In this document: positions 26,283 to 36,176 of the stretch, piece by piece
How positions within the stretch are numbered: the stretch's first letter is position 1
Layout of the letters: every line of letters starts with the position of its first letter
NCBI RefSeq assembly: GCF_013761245.1
Contig: NZ_JACDUT010000009.1
Location: 1-64,000, forward strand
Source of the DNA: Thermaerobacillus caldiproteolyticus
GTDB lineage: Bacteria; Bacillota; Bacilli; Bacillales; Anoxybacillaceae
Reading direction: 5' to 3'
DNA length: 64,000 nt
Translations under genes and position numbers: made by a program
Notes under the pieces: model-generated
What the model saw: the letters and a program-made list of their open reading frames with translations, nothing else
What the model was told of the DNA's origin: nothing
Database searches by the model: none

Positions 26283-26322
26283 GCTTTTATGCTTTTATGC
26301 TTTTATGCTTTCACGCTTTTGT
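26283..26322 (-). repeat. Five tandem 8-bp units in the permease leader
   Basis: GCTTTTAT is repeated three times and followed by two variants (GCTTTCAC, GCTTTTGT), each exactly 8 bp. The array lies between the permease promoter and its start codon. Unit number may vary by slippage. Confidence 0.8.
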
Positions 26323-26349
26323 GTAGTTAAGTGTAAAATGTGTTTTTAG

Positions 26350-26377
26350 AATATAATAGTGTCCTTCTGTTTGTCAA
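26350..26377 (-). promoter_or_regulatory. Probable sigma-A promoter of the permease
   Basis: Minus-strand TTGACA (26372-26377) and TATATT (26350-26355) are separated by 16 bp. The leader of about 240 bases then contains the 8-bp repeat array. Confidence 0.5.
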
Positions 26378-26838
26378 GAGTGTGTCGCAAAACTCATGGT
26401 TATACAAAAATTGTCCATAAAAAAGCCCGTTTCTTTACAACCTATTCATGCATTACAAGCTCTGTTTCATTATATTGACGAGATGAACACCGAAAACGAC
26501 TCTGACAAGACGGGGGCTTAGTGTGGGAATCAAACAAGAAGAGTAAGAAGCTATTGTCTCTTATTTAAAAATTAAATTAAAGAAAGACAAGTTTTATAAA
26601 GTAATCTCATTTAATAAACGAGTGAAGAATATGGAAGAGCTAAAGAACTTGGTGAATAGTCAACTGTAACTTTCATTTCAAAAGAACCTCATTTAGCATC
26701 GTTCACTAGAATATGATGCATTTGCAGGGAAGTAGTTGTCGCTCTTATTTAATGAATGATGGACATGCATTCAAAAAGCCGACGTTTAATCATTTTATTA
26801 TGAAAAATAATCTGTAACATTCTTATGTTAAAAATGAA

Positions 26839-26870
26839 CACTCTTTGTAAAAAAGCAAAGAGTGTTTTTG
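26839..26870 (+). terminator. Isolated hairpin terminator
   Basis: ACACTCTTT (26839-26847) pairs with AAAGAGTGT (26857-26865) and is followed by TTTTTG. It insulates the DeoR operon from the decayed stretch 26400-26838, where I see only short open frames and no gene. Confidence 0.65.
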
Positions 26871-26935
26871 CTTTATTTCCTTTGTGTTCTAATGAGTTAT
26901 AACTTCGCTAAATATTTAAAAAATTAATAAAGATA

Positions 26936-26993
26936 TGAACTAAAACGAACAAAGGTAACATATATTGAACATATAACGATGTTAAAAATGAAC
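26936..26993 (+). promoter_or_regulatory. GAAC direct repeats before the DeoR gene
   Basis: TGAAC or CGAAC occurs at 26936, 26946, 26966 and 26989, mostly near multiples of a helical turn. Direct repeats of this kind are typical operators of DeoR-family repressors, so the regulator at 27020 probably controls its own operon from here. Confidence 0.5.
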
Positions 26994-27019
26994 AAAAATA
27001 AAATGAAAGGCTGAAACAG

Positions 27020-27781
27020 ATGTTGCTTTTTGAACGCCGTCAATGGATTGAAAAACAAGTTATTACGAAAGGAAAAGTAGATATTGAGGAGCTTTCAAAG
27101 CAATTAAATGTTTCCAGTATGACCATTCGGCGTGATTTAGCTGAGCTTGAGAAAGCTGGAAAAGCAATTCGTATCCACGGCGGAGCTGTGTCGCCAAAGT
27201 CTCTTATGGGGGAAACTCCTTATGCGTCAAAAAAAGAAAAAAATATCCGAGAGAAACAGATGATTGCCAAAAAAGCGCTGACTATCATTCCTGAAAATGC
27301 AAGCATTCTTTTAGACTCAGGTACAACAACAATGGAGGTTGCTAGGCTAATCAAAGACAGAGCAGATTTAACCGTTATCACAAATGATATTAAAATAGCT
27401 GCTGAATTAATTGATAGCCAATTGAAAGTCATCGTGACAGGAGGTGAATTGCAAAACAGAGTGGGGGCCTTATACGGCTGGCCGACACAAGAAATTTTAA
27501 AAAACATTCACGTGGACATTTTTTTCCTAGGAGCACATGCCGTTGATATTGATTCAGGAGTTACAGCTCCGACCTTCGAAAAATCGTTAATTAAGAAACT
27601 CATGATCAAAGCGGCAGAAACAACATGGCTGCTGGCAGACTCAAGCAAATTTGATAAAAAAGCTTTTTCGTCTGTTTGTCCAATTAAAAGTTTAGCAGGA
27701 ATTATCACTGACGAAAAATTAGATATTCTTGATAGAAAGAAATACGAAGAACAGACAGTGCTGCTTTTAGGAGAGGGGTAA
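27020..27781 (+). CDS. DeoR-family regulator of the sugar-acid operon
   Basis: A 253-residue repressor. Residues 1-60 are the winged helix (ERRQWIEKQV, SSMTIRRDLAELEKAGKAIRIHGGAV), the hallmark of DeoR. The C-terminal sugar-phosphate domain carries ILLDSGTTTMEVARL near 95-110 and VIVTGGEL. It should bind a phosphorylated intermediate of the pathway encoded next. ATG 27020 follows AAAGGCTGA. The kinase gene begins 5 bp after its stop, so the regulator leads the operon. Confidence 0.88.
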   Translation: MLLFERRQWIEKQVITKGKVDIEELSKQLNVSSMTIRRDLAELEKAGKAIRIHGGAVSPKSLMGETPYASKKEKNIREKQMIAKKALTIIPENASILLDSGTTTMEVARLIKDRADLTVITNDIKIAAELIDSQLKVIVTGGELQNRVGALYGWPTQEILKNIHVDIFFLGAHAVDIDSGVTAPTFEKSLIKKLMIKAAETTWLLADSSKFDKKAFSSVCPIKSLAGIITDEKLDILDRKKYEEQTVLLLGEG

Positions 27782-27786
27782 TCATC

Positions 27787-29106
27787 ATGAAAGTAGGGGT
27801 AATCGCAGATGACTTAACAGGCGCAAACGCAACAGGTGTAAGGCTGGCAAAGCAAGGCTTTACAACCGCTACTGTTGTATACAATGTACCATTACCAGCA
27901 TCAGATAAATATGACGCGATATGTATAGATACAGACAGCAGATATGCCAAAAAGGAGATTGCTGTGAATCGCGTGAAAAAAGCTATTGATAGCTTTAAAC
28001 GACGGGAGGTAAAGGTATTTTGCAAAAGAATTGATAGCACCATTCGCGGAAACATAGGGGTAGAGATTGACACTGTGTTAAATGAACTTGGCGAAAATTC
28101 CATTGCCGTTGTGGTTCCGTCTTTTCCGGATTCAGGAAGAGTCATAATCGGTGGGTATCTATTAGTAGAAGGAACACCTGTTCAAGAAACTGACGTAGCA
28201 AGAGATCCGGTAATACCAATCAAAAAATCTTTCGTACCGGCCATCATTGAAGAGCAAAGTCAGTATCCCATCACACATATTGGCTTAGATATTGTTTTAT
28301 CTGGAGTAGAAGCTATAACAAAAAGATTGAAAACAAAGCTAGAAGAAGGCAAAAGAATTATTGTTTTTGACGCTGTAAATGATGAACAAATTGAAGCCAT
28401 TGCCGCAGCGATGACGAACATTCATGATAAAATCATGGTTCCTGTCGATCCAGGTCCTTTAACGGCTTTTTATTCAAAAGCGTATTTACAACGAGTGGTA
28501 AGTGAACCAAAGCTGTTAGTTACGGTTGGCAGCGTAACTTCCCTAACTGGCCAACAGCTTCAATACTTATTTGAAAAAACAAAGGCGACTCCGGTGTATG
28601 TAGCGCCTGAAAAACTTGCTAGTTACAGTGAAACTTGGCAAAAGGAAGTAGAATTTGCTGTAGAAGCGGGGTTAGAAGCATTAAAAACAGAAAACATTTT
28701 AATTGTTACTACATACCATCCGGGGAATAAATTAATTGATTTGAAAGCGTTGTCAGAAATTGAGCATGTAACCGAAGAAGCATTAGCCAAGCGTATTACA
28801 GATGGTCTTGCAGTGATAAGCCGGAGAATTATTGAACAGTCGGAATATCCAATTGCCGGATGCTTTTCAAGCGGAGGAGATGTAACAGCCTCTCTTTGTG
28901 CGGTCGGGCGTGCAAACGGAATTGAACTGGAAGATGAAGTTCTTCCACTATCAGCATACGGCCGATTTATTGGTGGATATTTTGATGGCCTTCCCGTCGT
29001 AACTAAGGGAGGGATGATAGGAGATAAAAGAGCTATTTACAAAAGTGTAAGATTTTTGCAAACAAAAATTTCTAAATCAAAAAGGAGTGTTTTCTATGGT
29101 AAATAA
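27787..29106 (+). CDS. Four-carbon acid sugar kinase (DUF1537; DtnK/OtnK type)
   Basis: A 439-residue kinase of the DUF1537 family. The N-terminal domain starts with [20 protein letters not shown], the substrate-side signature of this family, and has [14 protein letters not shown] near residue 79. The C-terminal nucleotide domain has [13 protein letters not shown] near 360. These enzymes phosphorylate D-threonate, D-erythronate or related acids at C4. The PdxA2-type partner overlaps its 3' end, and no OtnI/OtnC-type genes are present, which favours D-threonate or D-erythronate oxidised by PdxA2 as the route. Exact substrate is an inference. Confidence 0.82.
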   Translation: MKVGVIADDLTGANATGVRLAKQGFTTATVVYNVPLPASDKYDAICIDTDSRYAKKEIAVNRVKKAIDSFKRREVKVFCKRIDSTIRGNIGVEIDTVLNELGENSIAVVVPSFPDSGRVIIGGYLLVEGTPVQETDVARDPVIPIKKSFVPAIIEEQSQYPITHIGLDIVLSGVEAITKRLKTKLEEGKRIIVFDAVNDEQIEAIAAAMTNIHDKIMVPVDPGPLTAFYSKAYLQRVVSEPKLLVTVGSVTSLTGQQLQYLFEKTKATPVYVAPEKLASYSETWQKEVEFAVEAGLEALKTENILIVTTYHPGNKLIDLKALSEIEHVTEEALAKRITDGLAVISRRIIEQSEYPIAGCFSSGGDVTASLCAVGRANGIELEDEVLPLSAYGRFIGGYFDGLPVVTKGGMIGDKRAIYKSVRFLQTKISKSKRSVFYGK

Positions 29107-30109
29107 AGCTAAAAATATTATCGCCATTCCAATGGGGGATCCAGCTGGTATAGGTCCTGAAATTACGGTAAAAGCATTAGATAAACCGGAAATCTACGAG
29201 GTTTGTTCACCGCTTGTCATCGGTCATTCTGAAGTGTTAAAAAATGCAATGAAATTTACAAATACGTTCCTTGAGATTAATGAAATCAATGATCCATCTG
29301 AAGGGATATACGAACATGGAACAATAGATGTGATTTCATTAGACAATCTGGATGTAGATCAACTTGAAATGGGTACTGTTCAAGCACAATGCGGAAAAGC
29401 AGCCTACGAATATATCGAAACATCAGTTGCGTTAGCTCTGGAAGGAAAAGTAACTGCTTTAGCAACAACACCAATTAACAAAGAATCATTAAAAGCAGCA
29501 AAGGTGCCATTTATCGGACATACTGAAATTTTAGCGGAGCTGACCAAATCAGATGATCCGTTAACCATGTTTGAAGTGTTAAATATGCGTATTTTCTTCT
29601 TAACGAGACATTTATCTTTAAAAGATGCGATTGCTGCGATTACAAAAGATAGAGTATGTGATTATTTAATTCGTTGCGATAAAGCGTTACAACAACTTGG
29701 AGTGGAAAATCGAAAAATCGCAGTTGCAGCATTAAACCCACATGGTGGTGAAAATGGTTTGTTTGGTTATGAAGAGATCGATGAAATCAGACCAGGAATT
29801 GAAGCGGCCATTGAAAAAGGGATTGATGCGGTTGGACCTGTTCCTGCTGATTCCGTATTTCATCATGCACTGAACGGCAGATATGCTGCAGTATTATCTC
29901 TTTATCATGATCAAGGACATATTGCAGCCAAAATGACTGATTTTGAAAGAACGATTTCGGTTACAAATGGGCTTCCGTTTTTACGGACATCTGTAGACCA
30001 CGGGACTGCTTTTGATATTGCAGGTAAAGGAATTGCAAGCAGTGTCAGTATGGAAGAATGCATTAAGCTAGCGGCAAAGTATTCAAAACATTTCCTAAAT
30101 CAAATCTGA
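29096..30109 (+). CDS. PdxA2-type 4-phospho-D-threonate/erythronate dehydrogenase
   Basis: A 337-residue NAD-dependent dehydrogenase of the PdxA fold. [11 protein letters not shown] near residue 13, [11 protein letters not shown] near 138 and the histidine-bearing [12 protein letters not shown] near 265 mark the active and metal sites. PdxA2 relatives, unlike vitamin B6 PdxA, sit beside DUF1537 kinases and oxidise the C4-phosphorylated acid, which then loses CO2 to give dihydroxyacetone phosphate. ATG 29096 follows AAAGGAGTG; it overlaps the kinase gene by 11 bases, implying coupling. Confidence 0.82.
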   Translation: MVNKAKNIIAIPMGDPAGIGPEITVKALDKPEIYEVCSPLVIGHSEVLKNAMKFTNTFLEINEINDPSEGIYEHGTIDVISLDNLDVDQLEMGTVQAQCGKAAYEYIETSVALALEGKVTALATTPINKESLKAAKVPFIGHTEILAELTKSDDPLTMFEVLNMRIFFLTRHLSLKDAIAAITKDRVCDYLIRCDKALQQLGVENRKIAVAALNPHGGENGLFGYEEIDEIRPGIEAAIEKGIDAVGPVPADSVFHHALNGRYAAVLSLYHDQGHIAAKMTDFERTISVTNGLPFLRTSVDHGTAFDIAGKGIASSVSMEECIKLAAKYSKHFLNQI

Positions 30110-30209
30110 ATGGCTGTTTAAATAAAAACGGGTTCTTAGTAGTAGGAGAGTTAACAATGTTCATAGGAGAGAAAAGGGATTTTATCATCCTATAAGGGGA
30201 GGGATTTTT

Positions 30210-31469
30210 GTGGGGGCATCGAAATGGCTTAGAATTATTCCTGTTGCGTTTATTATGTATATGTTGGCTTACATCGATCGCATTAATGTAGGGATTTTAA
30301 TGCCTTATATACAAGAGGATTTAAAGATTAATGCTTCAGCGGCAGGGGATATTGCAGGAATATTCTTTGTCGGGTATTTGATTTTCCAAATTCCTGGGGG
30401 GATACTTGCTGCTAAATGGTCAGCTAAAAAAACGATTTTTATTCTCATGTTGCTATGGGGAATATGTGCAACGGCTGCTGGTTTTGTTCAGACAGAGGGA
30501 CAACTTAAAGTGGTAAGGTTTGCTCTTGGAGTAGCTGAAGGAGGGGTTTGGCCAGCAGTTCTTGTATTATTAGCAAATTGGTTTACCACGAAAGAACGTG
30601 CACGCGCCAATGCCTTTTGGATGGCATGTTTGCCAGTTTCCGCTATGTTAATGGCCCCTTTATCCGGGTTTTTGCTAAAATTTTTTGACTGGAAGACGGT
30701 TCTTATCATTCAAGGCATACCACCTATTATCTGGGCTTTTGTATGGTATGCAATGATAAAAGATAAACCTTCAGAGGCGAGATGGATGAAGCAAGAAGAA
30801 AAAGAGCGATTATTAACGGAATTGGCAGCAGAACAAAATAAAACAGTTCAATCAGAAGGGTATATTGCTGCTTTTAAGAATAAGACGGTTTGGGGACTGG
30901 TTATTATGTATTTTCTATGGATGACCGGATTCTATGGTTATACTTTATGGGTACCAAGTGTAGTTGGAACATTTACAAAAAATCCTGTTACGCTAGGGTG
31001 GCTAACGGCAATTCCTTTTACTTGTGCATTGATTGGAATGTTAATGAATTCATATTGGTCAGATAAGAGGATGAATCGTGTTCAACATGTTGCTATTCCT
31101 TTAGTGATTGCTTCAATTAGTATGATTATAGGACAATTTGTAACGTTACCAGTTCTTCAAATGGTTTTGCTATCCATTACAGCTATAGGTGTATACGCTC
31201 CATATGGACCTCTTTGGGCCATTCCAACAGCTATTATCCCGGCCGGAGTTGTCGGCGCAGCTCTTGGTTTGCAAAATGCAATTGGTAATCTAGGAGGATA
31301 TAACGGACCAAAATTTTTTGGCGTATTAAAAGACATGACAGGTAATTATCATGCCGGATTTTATTTTTTAGCTACTGCACTATTTTTAGCTGCTATCATG
31401 ACTTTCATTTTAGGAAGACTGATTAGAAGTAATGAAGAGTCCAGGTTGAATCAGCTAATTGAAAAATGA
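30210..31469 (+). CDS. MFS anion:cation symporter for a sugar acid
   Basis: A 419-residue, twelve-segment transporter of the ACS subfamily that includes glucarate, galactonate and phthalate carriers. AYIDRINVGILMPYIQ in the first segment and the loop GGILAAKWSAKKTIF are typical. It probably imports the acid used by the kinase and dehydrogenase upstream. GTG 30210 follows AAGGGGAGGGA; the 100-bp gap to the dehydrogenase contains no terminator. 31470-31712 holds no gene or convincing hairpin. Confidence 0.82.
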   Translation: MGASKWLRIIPVAFIMYMLAYIDRINVGILMPYIQEDLKINASAAGDIAGIFFVGYLIFQIPGGILAAKWSAKKTIFILMLLWGICATAAGFVQTEGQLKVVRFALGVAEGGVWPAVLVLLANWFTTKERARANAFWMACLPVSAMLMAPLSGFLLKFFDWKTVLIIQGIPPIIWAFVWYAMIKDKPSEARWMKQEEKERLLTELAAEQNKTVQSEGYIAAFKNKTVWGLVIMYFLWMTGFYGYTLWVPSVVGTFTKNPVTLGWLTAIPFTCALIGMLMNSYWSDKRMNRVQHVAIPLVIASISMIIGQFVTLPVLQMVLLSITAIGVYAPYGPLWAIPTAIIPAGVVGAALGLQNAIGNLGGYNGPKFFGVLKDMTGNYHAGFYFLATALFLAAIMTFILGRLIRSNEESRLNQLIEK

Positions 31470-31712
31470 ATTTCTTCATTATAAAATCGAACTTATTCGT
31501 GTTGTTAACAGTCTGAAGATTTTAAGGGTCGTTCCTTAAGAAAGTGTGTATTTTTACGGACGTAATTGAAGGAATGATTTGGAAGTGAAAAGGGTTGTAC
31601 AAAGTTATTTTCTAAACTAGTTTCGTCAATATGTAAGGACAGACTTCGCTATGAAAAGTATTTTTTATTAAATGATAATTTTATAAAGAAAATATCGTTC
31701 TGATTTAGAACC

Positions 31713-32048
31713 TCATTTATGAATGTAGACAAGTGTTCCAATAGGAACCATTGATGATAATTCTAAAACATCATGGTTATACATTCTAATACATCCATGT
31801 GATACATTCTTGCCAATAGAAGAAGGGTTGTTTGTTCCATGTATTCCATAATGAGGCTTTGATAAACCCATCCACAATGCCCCGAAAGCACCTCCGGGGT
31901 TGCGTTGTTTATTGATAATTGTATATCTTCCTGAAGGTGTTGGGGTTAATATTTTGCCAACAGCGATGGGATACACTTTTATTAACCTATTACCATCATA
32001 AAGTTTTAATTGATGTTTGTTTGTTGATATATCGATCCAGCGTGCCAT
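31713..32048 (-). CDS. Single-domain L,D-transpeptidase (YkuD fold)
   Basis: A 111-residue protein consisting only of a YkuD catalytic domain. His70 in YGIHGT and Cys86 in SHGCIRM are the catalytic pair. These enzymes crosslink peptidoglycan stem peptides or anchor proteins. No signal peptide, LysM or membrane segment is present, unlike B. subtilis YkuD, which has LysM, so it may act in the spore or be released at lysis. ATG 32048 has GGAGATGG upstream. A homologue of this bare form exists in Bacillus spores, but that role is an inference. Confidence 0.8.
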   Translation of the reverse strand: MARWIDISTNKHQLKLYDGNRLIKVYPIAVGKILTPTPSGRYTIINKQRNPGGAFGALWMGLSKPHYGIHGTNNPSSIGKNVSHGCIRMYNHDVLELSSMVPIGTLVYIHK

Positions 32049-32355
32049 AAGACCATCTCCAGATAAAACAAATTAAAATTTGTATTATTATATGGAGTTT
32101 TTGGATTTTTGACATAACGATTAAAATACTCGTTATAAATTTATTTTAATTATGAATCAGATTATTTATCTGATTCGTCCAAATATATCTCATTAATAGG
32201 TTGATGGAGTGCTTAACTGTGTTGAATTACGAAGATCTAATTCTTTAAGTAGGTACGTCGTAACTTTCCTCGCTATTTTACATCCATTCTTGTAAAATCT
32301 TCTATATAGTGGGGATGTTTATCCTTTTAGCCAAATGAAAATCCCCTCCAAGTAT

Positions 32356-32393
32356 AGTGTAATACCCCCACAATTGGTGGGGCTTTTTACACT
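32356..32393 (-). terminator. Hairpin between the transpeptidase and threonine-synthase-like genes
   Basis: AGTGTAA (32356-32362) pairs with TTACACT (32387-32393) around an inner stem CCCCAC/GTGGGG (32366-32371 with 32377-32382). A run of T follows the inner stem on the plus strand. It probably ends the minus-strand gene stopping at 32438. Confidence 0.5.
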
Positions 32394-32437
32394 GTCTACT
32401 TAAAGGGGGTAACAGTAAGAACTCTCTTCTAATTTTT

Positions 32438-33664
32438 TTAAGAATAATTTTCTCTCTCAGGTAAATGATCACCGGGTTGCAGGATTGGCACCTCGATACT
32501 CACGGTATGTGTATATTTCAATCCAATTCCCGTATTAAGAACGACAACCCTTTCTCCCTTGCGAATCCATCCTTTCTCGCGCAGGCGACGGGCAGCCAGA
32601 AATGCCGCAGCCCCTTCCGGACAAATAAAAGCTCCCTCGAGATGAGCGACGTTTCGTTGCTCATTCATAATGGCATCGTCTTCTACAGCAATCGCGCACC
32701 CATCTGTCTTATACAGAGCATCTAATACGAGGAAGTCCCCCAAAGCTTTTGGCACATTAATTCCGAAGGCAACAGTCGAAGAGTTTGGCCAGAATTCCGA
32801 TACTTGTTTCTTTTGGTTCCAAGCTTTGACGATTGGAGCACAATTTTCCGCCTGTACAGCCACCAGCCTTGGCAGCTTTCCTTGCACCCATCCAAGATCC
32901 TGCAATTCTTTCAGTGCCTTATAAATCCCTATTAGTCCGACACCTCCTCCGGTCGGATATAAAATCACATCAGGGAGTTTCCAAGAGAATTGTTCTGCTA
33001 TCTCCAATCCCATCGTTTTCTTACCTTCAATACGGTAAGGCTCTTTGAGTGTTGAAGCGTCATAAAGGTTTCGTTGCTGGATTGCTTTGCTGACTATGGC
33101 GCCTGCATCACTGATTAAACCGTTTACTAAGTAAAGATCGGCTCCAGCGATGGCACATTCATTCCTTGTAATCACAGGAGCATCTACTGGCATTACAACA
33201 GTCACTTGAATCCCTGCCCTAGCTGCATAAAGCGACCATGCTGCCCCTGCATTTCCATTCGTCGGCATAGCTAAGTTTTTGACACCAAGTTCTTTTGCTT
33301 TTGATATGCCCACGGCTGCTCCTCTTGCTTTAAAGGTTCCTGTCGGAATCACTCCTTCGTCCTTCATATATAACTGCTCGACATCCATATCTCTACCAAG
33401 CCGAGGCATAGGAACAAGCGGTGTCATCCCTTCTCCTAAAGAAACGATATGCTCAGAATTTTCTACGGGCAATAATTCGTGGTACCGCCATATGTTGGGC
33501 TCTCTGTTTGCGATAATTTCAGGCTTTAGGTCTTTACGTAATGCGTCAAGATTGTATGCGACAAGCAGAGGAGAACCGCACTCGCATAGCTGATGTTTTT
33601 TATTTGTGCTATATGTTTTTTTACACTTTGGACAGTATAAATGGGATACATAACTGAATGGCAT
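32438..33664 (-). CDS. Threonine-synthase-like PLP enzyme
   Basis: A 408-residue fold-type II PLP enzyme. Residues 11-29 form a rubredoxin-like zinc site (Cys11, Cys14, Cys27, Cys29). Lys112 in TGTFKARGAA should hold PLP and PTGGGVGLIG near 228 forms the phosphate cup. Known threonine synthases convert O-phosphohomoserine to threonine, but zinc-ribbon relatives include other beta-replacing or eliminating enzymes. ATG 33664 is chosen because AAGGAGAAAG precedes it; the longer upstream frame has no homology. No hom or thrB lies nearby, so it may be a second copy. Confidence 0.72.
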   Translation of the reverse strand: MPFSYVSHLYCPKCKKTYSTNKKHQLCECGSPLLVAYNLDALRKDLKPEIIANREPNIWRYHELLPVENSEHIVSLGEGMTPLVPMPRLGRDMDVEQLYMKDEGVIPTGTFKARGAAVGISKAKELGVKNLAMPTNGNAGAAWSLYAARAGIQVTVVMPVDAPVITRNECAIAGADLYLVNGLISDAGAIVSKAIQQRNLYDASTLKEPYRIEGKKTMGLEIAEQFSWKLPDVILYPTGGGVGLIGIYKALKELQDLGWVQGKLPRLVAVQAENCAPIVKAWNQKKQVSEFWPNSSTVAFGINVPKALGDFLVLDALYKTDGCAIAVEDDAIMNEQRNVAHLEGAFICPEGAAAFLAARRLREKGWIRKGERVVVLNTGIGLKYTHTVSIEVPILQPGDHLPERENYS

Positions 33665-34312
33665 GATACACTTTCTCCTTCGGTTTATTTGTATTCCGAG
33701 CCTGCATAGCCGCTTATTCAAAGAAAAGGTTGCTGAGCGCTCCTTAATTAATAGATTACAATTTTTTAGAACGTAGAATGTGTTGCGAAGCAAGCGCATA
33801 ATCCATGTATAAATGAAATGGATTACTCGAATTCAATATCGACTTGTAATGAATATTTAATTTAAATTCCGTTAAATCTTGATGTCTTGGAAGGAATCCT
33901 GTAACTACTTTCTATTGATGGCTTTAATGAATATAAAAACATATAAATCATATTGAAATAGTATGTTTTTTGTTCGTAATCATATCACTATATTTATTTG
34001 CTGTCAATATCTAAATGGAAAGGTTATTATTGGACGGATTTGCTATATAAAATCCAACTCGATTTCTCAACATGTGTAAAGATACCAGTCTTCTATTTAT
34101 ACTGCTCCTAACTAGAGTACAAGGAAATTTTACAAATTACCAATCATCATGATTGGGCCATTGAACGTTTTCAAGCATTCGGACGAACCCTAAAAATGCA
34201 AATATGGGAAACGAGTAGCTATTATCGTTTTGCTATGCAAGATTACATGGGCTTATAAGCAGCTCAACTTTTGAATCCTCATCGACAATTGATCTCTTCT
34301 TATTCCCGAAAA
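33665..34312. other. Intergenic, no assignable gene
   Basis: AT-rich. The segment 34140-34260 is open in one frame (DHWAIERFQAFGRTLKMQ...) and looks like part of a protein but I cannot place it. Confidence 0.3.
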
Positions 34313-34435
34313 TTGGAGGTATCAATGCTTTATTAGAACAGCGTTACGCTTCAAGTAAAAAACTTACCTTGTTCGAAGAGGAAGAAGTTCACCTAAAATA
34401 TGGTCTTGGAATCCACCCCTGTCCAAGAAATAACA
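34313..34435 (+). pseudogene. TatD-like hydrolase fragment
   Basis: About 40 codons read IGGINALLEQRYASSKKLTL followed by LKYGLGIHP, resembling the N-terminal third of TatD-family metal-dependent hydrolases (the GxHP motif). No start, no metal-binding HxH and no C-terminus remain, so the call is weak. Confidence 0.3.
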
Positions 34436-34772
34436 CTTTAAAATCATGCTCCCGTTATTATAGTGTTATTCATACTTATAGAATATTCAGAACTTCTGAG
34501 AAATTTTTTGTTTTCCTCTTATTCTCCATTGACAACATTAGATCACTTTTACTGCACGAAAAGGGTCATATTCAAAGGCGGTTAACTATCCGCCGCATAC
34601 GAGAATGAGAGAGATTAATGATTCATTAGACAATATTAAAAATATTAAAAATATTAAATCTGAAAGCAATTATCATGAGTAATAATCTGATAATCTGGAA
34701 TACATTTTAAATTCTCTCATGTTTTATATGGATATCATCATTCATTAATGGGAAAAATTAGTACATTATAAA

Positions 34773-34787
34773 TGATGATGATTATCA
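34773..34787 (+). promoter_or_regulatory. Fur box before the Btr-like relic
   Basis: TGATGATGATTATCA matches the 7-1-7 Fur consensus TGATAAT-N-ATTATCA with one mismatch, and adjacent bases extend the symmetry. It stands about 60 bp before the siderophore-regulator relic. Confidence 0.7.
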
Positions 34788-34845
34788 TTATCGATTCGTG
34801 AGGAAACTTATTCATTTCGCTCTACATTGTAATATGAATAACTAA

Positions 34846-35335
34846 ATGATCATGATTGCCCAGTATCTAGGAGAGAAGCAAGAGGCGATTGAATGGCTAA
34901 GAAATTACGATCGACAAGTGACGTATACTAGAAATCAATTAAAAAAGCATGTTGGGGAAAAGATGCGTTTATACCGTGGCACCCTATATTTTGACTACTC
35001 GCGTACCGTAATGGAAGTTTTTTATGGTGATTTAGATATGAGGTCTGCTCAATCAAATAATTTCATTCCTTTCAAACAAGCTATATCACTTCATGATTTG
35101 GCTAAAATGAACCCGGATCGGTTGCTAGTGAACGTCAAGAACTGGAAATCTATTCAAAACTCAAGCGTATAGAACGGTTTGAAAGCTGTTCGATTTAATC
35201 ATGCACATACGATTTCCTCAGATCCATGGAGGGAGTATTCTTCTAGCGCTCATGAACGGGGATTGAAGGAGTCGTTGCTTCCGTTTTCGAGAAATCGTCC
35301 ATTTATAAATCAGGAATATGTCCATGTTCAATAGA
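34846..35335 (+). pseudogene. Btr-like (AraC plus siderophore-binding domain) regulator relic
   Basis: The frame from 34846 encodes a piece of the periplasmic-binding-type domain (AQYLGEKQEAIEWLRNYD, QLKKHVGEKMRLYRGTLYF, NPDRLLVNVKNW). It stops at TAG 35170, after which another frame gives the usual end (WREYSSSAHERGLKESLLPF). The text fits Btr of Bacillus, which activates the bacillibactin uptake genes when ferri-bacillibactin is bound, or a FeuA-type binding protein. The AraC helix-turn-helix is missing. Confidence 0.65.
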
Positions 35336-35439
35336 AAATTAATTACGTATAATTCTAAATGAGAATAGTTATCATCTAATTTGGATTTATTTGGTAAATA
35401 AATCGGTTATCCGATAGAGTTATCGTTTTCTTCAGCCCG

Positions 35440-35943
35440 TTTTTACGATGATACAATGACGAAGGCTGCTTCCAAATCTTGATGGGGCTCTGTGTTCTGC
35501 GCAAGGTAGAGCTTTGTCATTCTTATCCTTTATGGAAGAGGAACTAAAACCGATGATTGACCGAACATATAGGATAGATACTCGCAGCCAAACAATCTTT
35601 GGCCATTCACTTGGGGATTTGTGCTGCATACACTTTTTACGAAACCTTCTTCCTTTCAGACATACATTGCAGGAAGTGCTATCTATTCATTGGAATGAAA
35701 AGCTCATACTGAAGGAAGAAGAAAAATTTCTAGCTCGACTAGAAAAGGAGAAAGTACACACCGACCTTTTAGTTGAGATAGGAGAATTAGAGAAATATCG
35801 TCAAAGTCAGATAAGAGATAATGTAAGAACGGCCTGCTGACTAATAAAAATCGAGGGTTGCATATAAAGTTTATCGAATTGAAGAAGAAGGTCATACCTC
35901 TATACTTCTTCTACTAATTAGCAAAGTTTTACACCTTGACTAA
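35440..35943 (+). pseudogene. BesA-like bacillibactin esterase relic
   Basis: In-frame and frameshifted pieces spell an alpha/beta hydrolase of the BesA/IroE type. There is SFMEEELKPMIDRTYRIDT, then FGHSLGDLCC with the GHSLG nucleophile serine, then SIHWNEKLILKEEEKFL and DLLVEIGELEK, and in another frame EEEGHTSILLLLISK to TAA 35941. Known BesA opens the trilactone of ferri-bacillibactin to release iron. Frameshifts around 35620-35640 and 35830 kill the gene. Confidence 0.65.
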
Positions 35944-36022
35944 GTCAAACTAATCTGGATAGGAACAATCTTTTTTCAATTAGGACCTATGTGGCATTTA
36001 TCTACAAATACAAAAATCAAAT

Positions 36023-36087
36023 TTGACAGATGGATTCCATTTTTGTAATATAGTATATAACTATAAATGATAATGATAATCATTATC
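36023..36087 (+). promoter_or_regulatory. dhb promoter with perfect Fur box
   Basis: TTGACA (36023-36028) and TAATAT (36046-36051) are 17 bp apart. GATAATGATAATCATTATC (36069-36087) is an exact 19-bp Fur consensus lying at the expected start site. Iron-loaded Fur should therefore shut the whole operon. Confidence 0.88.
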
Positions 36088-36176
36088 GAAAATCACAAAT
36101 CCTAAGAATGAGGCTTAATGGTTAGTAGAAGCCGCAAGAGTGCTTGATGAATAGAAACAAGAAAGGATTTGATCAG

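Noticed and set aside
26283-26322. The 8-bp repeats as a CRISPR array
   Set aside because: Units are contiguous with no spacers and are too short.
34369-34608. A 79-codon plus-strand frame
   Set aside because: Only its first third overlaps TatD-like text; the rest is low complexity.
36144-36176. The upstream ATG of dhbA
   Set aside because: The extra 11 residues have no homology and the later ATG gives exactly the known DhbA length.
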